This document shows, one piece after another, positions 26,471 through 35,782 of a stretch of DNA of 64,000 nt. Source of the stretch: Bacillota bacterium (GTDB taxonomy: Bacteria; Bacillota; Clostridia; Christensenellales; SZUA-584); contig JAEZKQ010000031.1 of assembly GCA_023436115.1 (NCBI GenBank), positions 178,328-242,327 on the forward strand, in the 5' to 3' direction. Position 1 is the stretch's first letter, and every line of letters begins with the position of its first letter. The position numbers and the translations under genes were made by a program. The notes under the pieces were generated by a model. That model was given only the letters and a program-made list of their open reading frames with translations. It ran no database searches and was not told the DNA's origin.

Positions 26471-27865
26471 TTACTTTAATATGCTTTGCGCAAGCAAGCG
26501 CGATCGGCGTATGAGCGTTTCCGTGTTGTTCATACCCGGGCTGACCACGCATTCCTTGTAGAGCGCTTCAAGAATTTGTCCAATAACGGGAGAGGGCTTT
26601 ATATGTAGGTTCCGTGCAATATCATCGCCCGTTATGCAAAGATCCTTAACACGCCATGGGACATGCTGATCGATCATACGTGTAAGTTCTGTTTGCCAAT
26701 GATCAGCGGACAGGATTTTATCCACTCTCTTTCCAGATCCGGCAACATCCGCACGACGCAGCGCTATCAGCATTTCAAAACCTTCTTTACCCATCATAAC
26801 AGCCCTGCGTCGTATTATTTTTGGCTTCGCCTTGCCTTCCAGATCAAACATATGCTGGCGAATAAGCGGCAGCACTTTGTTTTTTGTATTGTTGTCTGAC
26901 TTCAGTGCACTGAGTTCCTCACGGGCAAGTCTTTCGCCGATGATCTCGTGTCCGTACATATTGCCGCCTTGGCGCAAAGCCTCGGGCTTGCCGATATCAT
27001 GCAGCAGCCCCGCCAACCGCAGCTCCCAAATGGCAGGTGCCGCCGAACAGGTGTAAAGACCATGATCCAGCACATCATACGCATGATATTGCGGGGACTG
27101 TTTAACGCCGCTGCCCTTCCATAGCCGTGGCAGTATATATTTTATCGCGCCAGTCTGCCGCAGCAGTTTTAACCCTATGATTGGGCCGGTCTGCGGTAAA
27201 GACGGGTATTTGGTATCCGCCATGATGATTTTTTTGAGTTCCGAGAATTTTCGCTCCGCCGAAATATCACCCAAAACCGCAGCGTGCCGTGCGGCGCTGC
27301 TAAGCAACTCATCGGAAACACCAAAACCCAGTTCTGATGCAAAACGGGCCATGCGCATGATACGAAGTCCGTCATCCTGAATCGTGATATCTGCTTCATC
27401 AGCCGCGGCTTCCAACCGCTTTTCTTTTATACTGTTGAGGCCCCGGCCTGTGGGGTCAATGATTTCTTCCGTTGCGATATGCATATAAAGCGCATTCATG
27501 CTAAAATCGCGGCGCTGAGCATCTTGCCGGATATCCGTGGTAAACGCGACGCGGTAGGGACGATGCTCCCCGCCCGGCGGATAGTAATCCTTGCGCCAAG
27601 TGGTATGTTCAAACGCGTGCCATTCACCGCCCATTTTCATTCTGATCTCAATGGTACCTAAAGAAAGCGCTTTCTCGATCACCGTCAGCCCTGCATCTCG
27701 GGCAATCTGTGCCGCTATGTCGGGATGTACGCTTGAACAGATATCAAAATCGCCCCCGGGTATCCCAAGGACGATATTACGGACAAACCCGCCCACAAGA
27801 TAAAGCTCAACGCCCTGAGCGGCAAATATATTGGATATAAGCTTTAAGCTTTCCGGCAGCTTCAT
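26471..27865 (-). CDS. cca: CCA tRNA nucleotidyltransferase
   Basis: A 464-residue class II nucleotidyltransferase that adds or repairs the 3' CCA of tRNA. The head domain has VELYLVGGFVRNIVLG and the metal-binding GGDFDICSS (about residues 35-43). The RNA-binding middle domain follows, with an HD-type domain in LAGLLHDIGKPE (about 285). Its start codon overlaps the stop of dapF (ATGA), so the two are coupled, although their functions are unrelated. Confidence 0.93.
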   Translation of the reverse strand: MKLPESLKLISNIFAAQGVELYLVGGFVRNIVLGIPGGDFDICSSVHPDIAAQIARDAGLTVIEKALSLGTIEIRMKMGGEWHAFEHTTWRKDYYPPGGEHRPYRVAFTTDIRQDAQRRDFSMNALYMHIATEEIIDPTGRGLNSIKEKRLEAAADEADITIQDDGLRIMRMARFASELGFGVSDELLSSAARHAAVLGDISAERKFSELKKIIMADTKYPSLPQTGPIIGLKLLRQTGAIKYILPRLWKGSGVKQSPQYHAYDVLDHGLYTCSAAPAIWELRLAGLLHDIGKPEALRQGGNMYGHEIIGERLAREELSALKSDNNTKNKVLPLIRQHMFDLEGKAKPKIIRRRAVMMGKEGFEMLIALRRADVAGSGKRVDKILSADHWQTELTRMIDQHVPWRVKDLCITGDDIARNLHIKPSPVIGQILEALYKECVVSPGMNNTETLIRRSRLLAQSILK

Positions 27866-28686
27866 TCGCTAAGCGCCGCCGTGTAGATTTCTTCTGCCGG
27901 CCCTGCCATGATGACCCTGCCGTCTTCAAGAAGCTCGATAACCAGTCGTCCCGTAGTGAGATGCACCGTAGCCGTGGCATCAATAAGCCCCTTTTTATGC
28001 AGCGCCACCACGCTCGCGCAAGAGCCCGTACCGCAAGCCAGTGTAAAACCGGCGCCGCGTTCCCATGTCAGTATGCGTATATTACCTCTGTCCATTATCT
28101 GTACGAAGTTAACGTTGATTTTTCTGGGGAATAAGCTGTGCTTTTCGATAGCAGGCCCCAAATCCACCGTATCAAGCCCTTCAATATCTTCCGTCAGAAC
28201 CACAGCGTGGGGCACACCCATGAGCAATGCGGAAATTACAATCGTTTGACCTGCCGCTTCCAGTGGTACATCAAACGCACTGCCTTCGCCCGCCATGGGT
28301 ATATTCTCGCGTTCAAATACCGGGCTGCCCATATCGACGCTCACATCAGCAACTTTTCCGTCTTCCACCACCAGGCGAGGACGAATCACGCCGGCCAATG
28401 TTTCCACGGCCATATCTGTTTTTTTCACAATACCACGTTCATAGATATATTTAGCGAAACACCGTATGCCGTTTCCGCACATTTCGGCTTCGCTGCCGTC
28501 CGCATTGATGATCCTCATTCGGATATCCGCTATTTGGGAGGGCATCACAATCATAATGCCGTCTGCGCCCACACTGAGCCGCCTTTGGCATAGTTTTGCA
28601 GCAAGCGCATTCCAGTCTCTTTCTTTTCCGTCGTCTTCAAATATCAAAAAATCGTTTCCGAGACCGTGCATCTTTGTAAATTCCAT
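27862..28686 (-). CDS. dapF: Diaminopimelate epimerase
   Basis: The 274-residue cofactor-free racemase that converts LL- to meso-diaminopimelate for lysine and peptidoglycan. Both catalytic cysteines are visible, C70 in EMCGNGIRCF and the second in LACGTGSCAS near residue 215. An ORF extends upstream to 28749, but GGAGG lies just before the ATG at 28686, and MEFTKMHGLGND is the family N-terminus. Meso-diaminopimelate peptidoglycan fits a Clostridia host. Confidence 0.97.
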   Translation of the reverse strand: MEFTKMHGLGNDFLIFEDDGKERDWNALAAKLCQRRLSVGADGIMIVMPSQIADIRMRIINADGSEAEMCGNGIRCFAKYIYERGIVKKTDMAVETLAGVIRPRLVVEDGKVADVSVDMGSPVFERENIPMAGEGSAFDVPLEAAGQTIVISALLMGVPHAVVLTEDIEGLDTVDLGPAIEKHSLFPRKINVNFVQIMDRGNIRILTWERGAGFTLACGTGSCASVVALHKKGLIDATATVHLTTGRLVIELLEDGRVIMAGPAEEIYTAALSE

Positions 28687-28838
28687 GTGAGCCTCCAAAG
28701 TCTTTGATACCAGTATTATACTTCTCGATGTTACAAGCCGCAACCTCATAGGAATAAAAAGCCTAAAAGCTATCAGCCCTATTTTCCCAGTTTTAAAATT
28801 GTGATATGATAAATCATCATAACAGGAGAGTATATATT

Positions 28839-29354
28839 ATGGATATTACCATCCGCTGTATTGATCGCGACGATATTCCTATTGTCGCAAAGCTCGCAAA
28901 CAACCCAGCCATTGCACAGATGACAGCCAATCTGCCTTATCCCTATACAATCGATCATGCCACAACCTGGCTGGACTATGTAGAGCTGCATGAATGTGAA
29001 CACGTTTTTGCGATAGTCGGTGATGGTAACGTGATGGGTGTTATCGGGCTGGTGCACGAAGCCGAGCATGAGCGCGCTGAGCTGGGATATTGGCTTGGCC
29101 AGGCGTATTGGAACCAAAACATCATGACCGCCGCAGCCGGCATGGCCATCGCTTATGCATTTTCCATGCTGCATGTACAAAAGATATATTCCCGCTGTTT
29201 CGCGCCCAATATTGCTTCACAGCGTGTCCTCGAAAAAAACGGCTTTCAGCTGGAAGGATGCCTGCGTGAACATCATATCCGCATGGGCGTTGTTCAGGAT
29301 GTCAACTGCTATGGCCTGCTGCGCAGCGACTATGAAAACGGAAACTGTCAATAA
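28839..29354 (+). CDS. GNAT-family N-acetyltransferase (RimJ/RimL type)
   Basis: A 171-residue acetyltransferase. It shows the RimJ/RimL-type order: ITIRCIDRDDIPIVAKLAN at the front, then ELGYWLGQAYWNQNIMTAA for the acetyl-CoA-binding region, and ASQRVLEKNGFQLEGCLREH near the end. It probably acetylates a protein N-terminus or a small amine; the substrate is unknown. An AGGAG ribosome binding site points to 28839; the upstream ATG at 28806 has none. Confidence 0.88.
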   Translation: MDITIRCIDRDDIPIVAKLANNPAIAQMTANLPYPYTIDHATTWLDYVELHECEHVFAIVGDGNVMGVIGLVHEAEHERAELGYWLGQAYWNQNIMTAAAGMAIAYAFSMLHVQKIYSRCFAPNIASQRVLEKNGFQLEGCLREHHIRMGVVQDVNCYGLLRSDYENGNCQ

Positions 29355-29399
29355 ACAAAGCTAATAATTTAGCATCATTGCTAAACAGAAAGGACATGT

Positions 29400-30947
29400 A
29401 TGCAACGATTATCGGCAAAACAGATTGCTGACAGTATTGAAAACGGCAAAACGCTGGCAGCCAACGGATTTATACAAGCCTGTGTGGCAGATGAGATCTG
29501 TGCCGCCATAGAACAAAGATTTTTGGAAACGGGGGAGCCTAAAAATCTCACGATTATCAACGCAAGCAGCGTAGGCGATGGCTCGGTGCGCGGCTTTAAC
29601 CGCCTTGCTCACGAGGGACTCGTATCCCGTGTGATCGCGGGACACTGGAATCTGATGCCCAAGGTACAAAAGCTCGTCATCGAAGAGAAAGCCCAGGGCT
29701 ATAATTTCCCACAGGATGTGATATCCATGCTGATGCGCGATATCGCCGCTAAACGTCCCGGGCATATCACGCGCATCGGGTTGAATACCTTTGTTGACCC
29801 CCGATTGTCAGGCGGCAAGGTCAACAGCATCACCACAGAGGATCTCGTTTCGTTGATTGAGCTTGACGGACAAGAATATCTGTATTATCGCTGCTTTCCC
29901 ATCGATTACGCATTGCTGCGCGGTACCACATCTGATCTGCGCGGCAACATTTCCATGGAAAAAGAAGCGGTCTTCTGCGAAGCCACGGCCATGGCACAGG
30001 CGGCGCACAACTCAGGCGGCAAGGTATATGTTCAGGTGGAACGCTTAAGCGAACAGCGCCTGCATCCGCACAGTGTGAAAATACCCGGCATCTGTGTTGA
30101 CGGCGTCGTGGTAGCAACTCATGACGAATCCCAAAGCCAATCGGCAATGCACTGTTATAACCCGGCCTATTCGGGCGAAACGCTGGCTTCACCCCATGCC
30201 CATAAATCGATGCTTCTTGACGAGCGCAAGATTATAGCCCGGCGCGCAGCGCTTGAGCTCGCCGCCGGGGCTGTGGTCAACTTAGGAATCGGCGTACCGG
30301 AGGGTGCCGCTTCCGTGGCTGCCGAAGAAGGCATTGCCGATTCATTCACGTTAACCGTGGAGGCGGGCCCTGTAGGCGGTTTGCCGTCAGGGGGACTGGA
30401 TTTTGGCTGTGTGACCAATCCGGAAGCAGTTTTCGAACAGTATACACAGTTCGATTTCTATCAGGGCGGCGGTATCGACCTTGCATTTTTGGGGCTCGCG
30501 CAGGCTGACAGATTCGGAAATATCAATGTGTCCAAATTCGGTCCGCGTATCGCAGGCTGCGGCGGGTTTATCGGTATTACACAATCGGCAAAAAAAGTGA
30601 TATTTTGCGGCACTTTTACAGCCAAGGGTTTAGAAGTTGACTGTAAAAACGGACAGCTTCACATAATAAGTGAAGGCAGTGTCCGTAAGTTTATCGAAGA
30701 TGTGGAGCAAATCACATTCAGCGCAAAAAATGCGCTGCATAACGGTCAGAAAGTACTCTATATTACTGAGCGTGCCGTTTTTTCACTGTCGGAAAAAGGC
30801 CTTATCCTTAAAGAAGTCGCGCCGGGTATCGATATCGAGAAAGATATATTGGCTCATATGAGCTTTGCACCCGTCATAGACAAAGTGTGTCCAATGGATG
30901 CGCGTATCTTTCGGGATGAAAGGATGAAACTTAATGAGAATGTATGA
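29400..30947 (+). CDS. Acyl-CoA:acetate/3-ketoacid CoA-transferase (single-chain)
   Basis: A 515-residue fused alpha-beta CoA-transferase of the propionate-CoA-transferase type, which moves CoA between short-chain acids and acyl-CoAs in fermentation. The alpha half carries GFIQACVADEI and the beta half NLGIGVPEGAASVAAEEG. The catalytic glutamate is in LTVEAGPVGGLPSGGLDFG (about residue 325). An AAAGGACATGT site precedes the ATG. It overlaps the start of the nucleoside phosphorylase by 14 bases. Confidence 0.93.
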   Translation: MQRLSAKQIADSIENGKTLAANGFIQACVADEICAAIEQRFLETGEPKNLTIINASSVGDGSVRGFNRLAHEGLVSRVIAGHWNLMPKVQKLVIEEKAQGYNFPQDVISMLMRDIAAKRPGHITRIGLNTFVDPRLSGGKVNSITTEDLVSLIELDGQEYLYYRCFPIDYALLRGTTSDLRGNISMEKEAVFCEATAMAQAAHNSGGKVYVQVERLSEQRLHPHSVKIPGICVDGVVVATHDESQSQSAMHCYNPAYSGETLASPHAHKSMLLDERKIIARRAALELAAGAVVNLGIGVPEGAASVAAEEGIADSFTLTVEAGPVGGLPSGGLDFGCVTNPEAVFEQYTQFDFYQGGGIDLAFLGLAQADRFGNINVSKFGPRIAGCGGFIGITQSAKKVIFCGTFTAKGLEVDCKNGQLHIISEGSVRKFIEDVEQITFSAKNALHNGQKVLYITERAVFSLSEKGLILKEVAPGIDIEKDILAHMSFAPVIDKVCPMDARIFRDERMKLNENV

Positions 30948-32232
30948 CATTATCGCCAAGAAGCGTGATGGGAGAAAGCTGTCACGCGAAGATATTGAAT
31001 TCTTCATCAGCGGTTATGTTTCCGGTCAAATTCCCGACTATCAGGCTGCAGCTCTCATGATGGCCGCTTTTATCCGCGGTTTGGACGATGAAGAAACTGT
31101 CATTCTCACTCAGGCCATGGCCGCTTCAGGTGACATGGCCGATCTTTCTATACTGGGCAATGTGGCCGATAAGCATTCCACAGGCGGTGTGGCAGACACC
31201 ACCACGCTTATCGTTGTGCCTCTTGTCTGTGCCTGCGGACTAAAAGTGGCCAAAATGTCCGGACGTGGGCTCGGACATACAGGCGGAACGCTAGATAAGC
31301 TGGAATCCATACCCGGTATGAATATATCCCTCAGCATGGATGCCTTTTTATCACAGGTACAGCGTTTCGGCGCGGCGGTCATGGGTCAAACGCTCTCTCT
31401 TTGCCCGGCGGACAAAATGCTTTACGCGCTGCGCGATGTGACGGCCACTGTGGAGAGCATACCGCTTATTGCCAGCAGTATCATGAGCAAAAAACTGGCC
31501 TCGGGAGCCCAAATCATTATGCTCGATGTAAAAACAGGAAACGGCGCTTTTATGACAGACAAGAACGATGCGCTGAAGCTGGCGCAGACAATGGTGCATA
31601 TCGGGCAAAGCGCAGGGCGAAAAACTGCCGCCATCATCAGTGATATGAGCCAACCGCTGGGAACGGCTGTCGGAAACGCGCTCGAGGTGATTGAGGCGAT
31701 TGAGGTGCTAAGCGGGCATGTCGGCGGCGACCTTCTTACCGTATCTATGGCGCTGGCGGCGCACATGTTGTGTTTGGCCGGAGCCGTACCGGACGAAACG
31801 GCGGCCGATTCTATGCTGCATGATGCGCTCACCTCCGGACGCGCACTTAGCAAGCTATCTGAAATCATTTCCGCGCAGGGCGGAGACTCCCGCGTCGTTA
31901 AAGATACTTCTCTTATGCCGCGGGCTCATATCATTGAAACAGTTTATGCAAGAAAGAAAGGTGTATTGAGCGCCGTCAACTGCCGGGGGCTTGGACAAGC
32001 AGCCGGATTGCTCGGCGCTGGCCGCGCCAAAAAGGAAGATGTCATAGACCCAGCCGTTGGCTTTATCGTCAAAAAACGTATCGGCCAGCATGTGGAGGTC
32101 GGCGACGCGCTTATCGAAATACATGCTAATGATGAGAAACGTCTAGAGTCCGCATTGTGTATGCTTGACGGTTGTCTCACTGTCTCAGACGAAGCAAAGC
32201 CATTTACGTTAATTGTTGATACTGTGCGATAA
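30934..32232 (+). CDS. pdp: Pyrimidine-nucleoside phosphorylase
   Basis: A 432-residue enzyme that splits uridine and thymidine with phosphate. The N-terminal MYDIIAKKRDGRKLS and the phosphate-binding DKHSTGGVADTTTL (about residues 80-93) are diagnostic. The family usually has GGVGD there; here alanine replaces that glycine. The domains follow the usual order to the C-terminal VGDALIEIHANDE. AAAGGATG precedes the ATG at 30934; an in-frame ATG at 30940 is possible. A DnaA-box cluster begins 2 bases after the stop. Confidence 0.94.
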   Translation: MRMYDIIAKKRDGRKLSREDIEFFISGYVSGQIPDYQAAALMMAAFIRGLDDEETVILTQAMAASGDMADLSILGNVADKHSTGGVADTTTLIVVPLVCACGLKVAKMSGRGLGHTGGTLDKLESIPGMNISLSMDAFLSQVQRFGAAVMGQTLSLCPADKMLYALRDVTATVESIPLIASSIMSKKLASGAQIIMLDVKTGNGAFMTDKNDALKLAQTMVHIGQSAGRKTAAIISDMSQPLGTAVGNALEVIEAIEVLSGHVGGDLLTVSMALAAHMLCLAGAVPDETAADSMLHDALTSGRALSKLSEIISAQGGDSRVVKDTSLMPRAHIIETVYARKKGVLSAVNCRGLGQAAGLLGAGRAKKEDVIDPAVGFIVKKRIGQHVEVGDALIEIHANDEKRLESALCMLDGCLTVSDEAKPFTLIVDTVR

Positions 32233-32233
32233 A

Positions 32234-32262
32234 TGTGTATAACCTGTGGATAGTGTGTATAA
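32234..32262 (+). promoter_or_regulatory. Cluster of three DnaA-box-like sites
   Basis: TGTGTATAA (32234-32242), TGTGGATAG (32245-32253) and TGTGTATAA (32254-32262). The outer two fit TGTGNATAA, the complement of the DnaA-box consensus TTATNCACA; the middle one has one mismatch. All point the same way. A fourth near-match, TGTGGATAT, is at 32473-32481. The 247-base gap 32233-32479 holds nothing else I recognise. Confidence 0.6.
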
Positions 32263-32479
32263 CTATGTGAAATCTCGGGTATATCTTCGGTGATAAAGCG
32301 AGTAAAACGTCTGGTTTGTGAAGTTTATTTTGAAAAACGCTGTAAATCGCTAAAATACGCACCTTGATTTAATATAACCGTAATATTTCCGTAATAATCT
32401 TCTCAAATTGTTCATTTTCACCTCTGGCAAGCATTAAGTGAAATTGTCTTTATACACATGTTCTATTATAATTGTGGAT

Positions 32480-33709
32480 ATGATAAGGGCAACGATACGT
32501 CAACTCAACAAAGTTTTGGCGCTGCTGATGGTATTGGCAGTGCTGTTTTTGATGTTCTTCCCTGTCTTGGCACTGGCCGCAGAGCGTTATGAGATACTTA
32601 AGCTCGGCGATAAAGATGATTATGTTTTGACTATTCAAAATAAACTCAAAGATCTGGGTTACTTCTCCCAAAAAACCACAGGTTATTATGGAACGGTTAC
32701 TCAGCAGGCCGTCATGGATTACCAGACCGCAAATGATCTGGTTGTCGACGGTAAAGCAGGCCCACTGACGCTTAAATCGATTATGGGCGATGATTTCAAA
32801 ATTTCTCCCGATCGGATCGTATCCACAAATCAACGCGACCGCGATGCCGACTATCCGGGGCCGGGCGATAAAGGTGAGGCAGTATCTCAAATACAACAGC
32901 GTCTTAAAAACCTGGGGTATTATCATTATTCGACCATTACTGGATATTACGGCCCAGTCACGCAAAAAGCCGTGATGCGGTTTCAAACAAATAACGGCAT
33001 TACCGTTGACGGCATTGCCGGCCCCGAGACAATGAACCTGTTAAGCTCCGAGAAGGCGAAATCTTTCTGTCTCTATCCCGGCGACAGAGGCAGCGATGTC
33101 TCCATGCTGCAAGAATACCTAAAAAAACTCGGTTACTTTGAAGGAAAAGTAACCGGTTACTTTGGCACCGTAACCATTCATGCACTTAAAGAATTTCAGG
33201 CGCAAAACGGACTGTCCGTCGATGCCATTGCCGGCCAGAATACACGAGACCTGTTATTCTCACAAAAGGCACCCGCATGGGACGGAAAAGACAGAGTTGC
33301 GGGTGAAAGCGCTTCATCAAAGTCTTCGGCGACGACGGAGGATATGATATCATTTGCCAGCAAGCAATTGGGAAAACCTTATGTCTATGCGACTGAAGGC
33401 CCCAGCTCATTTGATTGCTCCGGCTTTATCTATTACGTGCTTAAGTATATGGGCGTGCGCACAACGCGTTACAGTGCCGACGGTTTTTCCAAAGTTGAAA
33501 GCTGGGTAAAAATTACCGATCGGGGTGCGTTGGTTCCGGGTGATATACTTTTTTTCACTTCTGACGGTGGTTCGCGTATCAATCATACAGGGATTTATAT
33601 CGGCAATAATCAATTTATCCATGCCAGTTCCAGCAGCGCTTGTGTGCGTATCAGCACGCTCACAGAATATTACGACCGGAATTTCTCCCTTGCCCGCCGA
33701 ATCTTCTGA
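32480..33709 (+). CDS. Peptidoglycan-binding NlpC/P60 endopeptidase
   Basis: A 409-residue exported cell-wall hydrolase. In order: signal peptide (about 1-33), three PG_binding_1 repeats (about 36-105, 125-190 and 195-262, each with the LKxLGYF...GxVTxxA pattern), a Ser-rich linker, and an NlpC/P60 domain (about 290-409). The catalytic cysteine is in FDCSGF and the histidine in NHTGIYIG. It cuts stem peptides of peptidoglycan. I choose the ATG at 32480 because the signal peptide fits, though the ribosome binding site is weak. Confidence 0.9.
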   Translation: MIRATIRQLNKVLALLMVLAVLFLMFFPVLALAAERYEILKLGDKDDYVLTIQNKLKDLGYFSQKTTGYYGTVTQQAVMDYQTANDLVVDGKAGPLTLKSIMGDDFKISPDRIVSTNQRDRDADYPGPGDKGEAVSQIQQRLKNLGYYHYSTITGYYGPVTQKAVMRFQTNNGITVDGIAGPETMNLLSSEKAKSFCLYPGDRGSDVSMLQEYLKKLGYFEGKVTGYFGTVTIHALKEFQAQNGLSVDAIAGQNTRDLLFSQKAPAWDGKDRVAGESASSKSSATTEDMISFASKQLGKPYVYATEGPSSFDCSGFIYYVLKYMGVRTTRYSADGFSKVESWVKITDRGALVPGDILFFTSDGGSRINHTGIYIGNNQFIHASSSSACVRISTLTEYYDRNFSLARRIF

Positions 33710-33740
33710 TTTTTCTTGCCTTGAACTAGCGGTAATCCAA

Positions 33741-33784
33741 AAAGCGTAAGCGTTACATCCCTTAAAATGCACCACTTACGCTTT
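33741..33784. terminator. Bidirectional terminator
   Basis: AAAGCGTAAG (33741-33750) and CTTACGCTTT (33775-33784) form a perfect ten-base-pair stem with A before and T after, around a 24-base loop. It separates the NlpC/P60 gene from the converging glycosidase gene. Confidence 0.75.
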
Positions 33785-33802
33785 TATATCAAAGACAAGT
33801 CT

Positions 33803-34777
33803 TTAATCTTCCTCAGCGCCCACCAATTCAGAATATCCAAACATCAGTGCGTCCGGTACGGGGCGCTGTCCGAGAAGCGAACCCTTGTACTCGTTAATAT
33901 GCTCGCCCATAAATGCCATCGTCGCCGATTGTCCGCCGTCAAGATTGTATGCCACTTCACAGTCGTATGAGTCGAAAAGCTCAGCCAGCTCTTCAAACGT
34001 CATGCCTTCGCTTCTTCTGCTTCGGCCTTCCACCAGTACCAGAATAAAGTGATAGGGCTCTATCATACCCACAGCATTACGGGGTTTTCTGTCGGATATT
34101 CTATAATCCATCAAACCGGACTGTATGATACCGTCTTTGATAAGCGTGGGGCCGAATGAGAACGCATTTTGCACACCATCCGCAAGCAACTGATCTGCTG
34201 TTTTTTCTCCCGGTGAGATAGCTCTCATTGTGCCATCCGGGTAAAACGCCAGCGTATCGTTTTCATCGTCATCCACAAAAACAATACCGTCGCGGATAAT
34301 GACACCTTTGGGGTCTTCGGGATGGTGATCGAGGAAATCTCCGTTCACCGCAATGACCGCCTTGTAATGTTGGGCAATCTTAAATAATTCAATAGACTTA
34401 CCGCCCGGACGTTCTGGCCTGGAAAAACCGCCACGATCCTTTTCCATATCTTTCATACGAACTTCAGCAACAAGATATGTTTGAGGAATGTCATTTGTGT
34501 AGCGATTCACCTCCACATACAGAGAAGGAGAACGGTACAGCCAGTGGCCGTTGTCAATGTCGGCCATCACCTCTTCCTTTTCAGTAAAATATGGATCAGG
34601 TGTCGGCGACGGCGTCGGTTCAGGCGTCGGTGTGGGCAACAGTGTCGGTTCGGGAGTCGGCGTCGGTGTCTCCGAGGCCGTGGGCGTTTGTGTGCTGACA
34701 ACAACCTCCGGTGTGGCGGCGCACCCGGCTAACAGAAAAACGGCAAGAATTAATAATACAAGTGTCTTCTGATACAT
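33803..34777 (-). CDS. Lipoprotein with phosphodiester glycosidase (NAGPA-like) domain
   Basis: A 324-residue exported lipoprotein with LLAGC (about 15-19) as lipobox. A Thr/Pro/Glu-rich linker of repeated PTPxP units (about 30-62) follows, then a phosphodiester glycosidase domain. Diagnostic segments are AVIAVNGDFLDHH near residue 140, AFSFGPTLIKDG, RNAVGM, and NLDGGQSATMAF near 285. Relatives remove GlcNAc from phosphodiesters or act on exopolysaccharide. It is probably attached to the outer membrane face, acting on the wall. Confidence 0.88.
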   Translation of the reverse strand: MYQKTLVLLILAVFLLAGCAATPEVVVSTQTPTASETPTPTPEPTLLPTPTPEPTPSPTPDPYFTEKEEVMADIDNGHWLYRSPSLYVEVNRYTNDIPQTYLVAEVRMKDMEKDRGGFSRPERPGGKSIELFKIAQHYKAVIAVNGDFLDHHPEDPKGVIIRDGIVFVDDDENDTLAFYPDGTMRAISPGEKTADQLLADGVQNAFSFGPTLIKDGIIQSGLMDYRISDRKPRNAVGMIEPYHFILVLVEGRSRRSEGMTFEELAELFDSYDCEVAYNLDGGQSATMAFMGEHINEYKGSLLGQRPVPDALMFGYSELVGAEED

Positions 34778-34932
34778 ACTGTTTTAACTCCATTTATGAT
34801 AAAGTTTTTTCCTTTTATGTGCATATAGAACACATTAGAGGGGTCGTCCCTTTTTGTCAATTGTTTTATAGTGCGTAAACAAAAGTCACTTGATTTTTAT
34901 TTAACCTGCTGACCTTAGAGCATGACATAAAA

Positions 34933-34952
34933 AAGATGCTGCACAGCATCTT
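34933..34952 (-). terminator. Terminator of the zinc-ribbon protein gene
   Basis: AAGATGCT and AGCATCTT form an eight-base-pair stem with a GCAC loop; read leftward it is followed by TTTTAT. It lies 29 bases past the stop at 34981. Confidence 0.75.
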
Positions 34953-34980
34953 CATCAGAATAGATATCCGTTTGTTCTTA

Positions 34981-35448
34981 TCACTTTAGTATATCAATAG
35001 GCTTCTGACGATAAAAGTATTTACCGTCAAATTCGAGTATTGCGTCGTAAAGATAAAAAGTACTCTCGCCGTTATCTTTTTTGTAAATTTCACCTTCAAT
35101 ATACCCCGGTTCTTCGTATTCAATCGCATACATAAAATGTTCTCTTTGCGCCTCGCTTGACTGATCCATCACTGCCATACCTTTACCGTTTTTAAGCATA
35201 ATCAGTTCCATACCATTTTTAGCATACCATCTGCCGGCCACAAGGTTTGTGGGAAGTATCAAGATTAATAACAGCACAGCCAGCGTAAGGGCGAAGACTG
35301 AGATTATCATTGCCATCCACTTTTTTGGTCTTTGCGGATATTTTTTATGCAATTCACCGGGAGGCATATTCGTCAACAGCGGCTGCCCACACTTTATACA
35401 AAATTGCGAATTATCATTGTTTTTGTGTCCGCATTTGATACAATACAT
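34981..35448 (-). CDS. Zinc-ribbon membrane protein
   Basis: A 155-residue protein. It starts with a zinc ribbon, CIKCGHKNNDNSQFCIKCG (four cysteines, residues about 3-21), then a single transmembrane helix (about 45-65), then an outward domain of beta character. The family of zinc-ribbon-plus-TM proteins is common in Clostridia, and the function is unknown. The ATG at 35448 has GGAG nearby (ATGGAGTCG); a longer start at 35460 would remove that site. Confidence 0.8.
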   Translation of the reverse strand: MYCIKCGHKNNDNSQFCIKCGQPLLTNMPPGELHKKYPQRPKKWMAMIISVFALTLAVLLLILILPTNLVAGRWYAKNGMELIMLKNGKGMAVMDQSSEAQREHFMYAIEYEEPGYIEGEIYKKDNGESTFYLYDAILEFDGKYFYRQKPIDILK

Positions 35449-35620
35449 AAACGACTCCATATTTGTGATGTTTCTTTATCACAGTCTCATTTAACATATA
35501 TCCTGTTATCTATTTAGAGTATTTATCATCATACTCTTCAGAATAACATGTTTTATAATTGATATGATAAATGCAGGTTAAATATTGACAATGGCACATC
35601 ATTTTTTCAAACTTTGCTTA

Positions 35621-35649
35621 TTGAGACCTCGTGGCGATTGTGATAGAAT
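35621..35649 (+). promoter_or_regulatory. Probable dnaA promoter
   Basis: TTGAGA (35621-35626), 17 bases, TAGAAT (35644-35649) with TGA before it as extended -10. The DnaA boxes at 35675-35706 lie just downstream of the expected start, which fits autoregulation by DnaA. 35449-35782 contains no gene. Confidence 0.5.
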
Positions 35650-35674
35650 ATAGTTTGCATCATATAGGATAGAT

Positions 35675-35706
35675 TTATCCACAATTGTGGATAGGTTTGT
35701 GGATGA
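35675..35706 (+). promoter_or_regulatory. DnaA boxes upstream of dnaA (oriC part 1)
   Basis: TTATCCACA (35675-35683) is a perfect DnaA box. It is followed in opposite orientation by TGTGGATAG (35686-35694) and TGTGGATGA (35698-35706), with one and two mismatches. They are packed within 32 bases about 75 bases before dnaA, as in the incA/incB side of a Bacillus-type origin. Confidence 0.75.
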
Positions 35707-35782
35707 ATAGAACATACTATTGTCTTTTTATTAATTATAACGTTGCAGCGTTCTGTGATATTAAAATAACCGAGGTATGCTG

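Noticed and set aside
28687..28749. Longer dapF N-terminus
   Set aside because: The extra 21 codons contain the GGAGG site that serves the inner ATG, and family proteins begin at MEFTKMHGLGND.
34560..34740. Possible DNA repeat or rightward Gly/Val-rich gene
   Set aside because: It is the reverse reading of the Thr/Pro/Glu-rich linker of the glycosidase lipoprotein; the repeats are codon-level.
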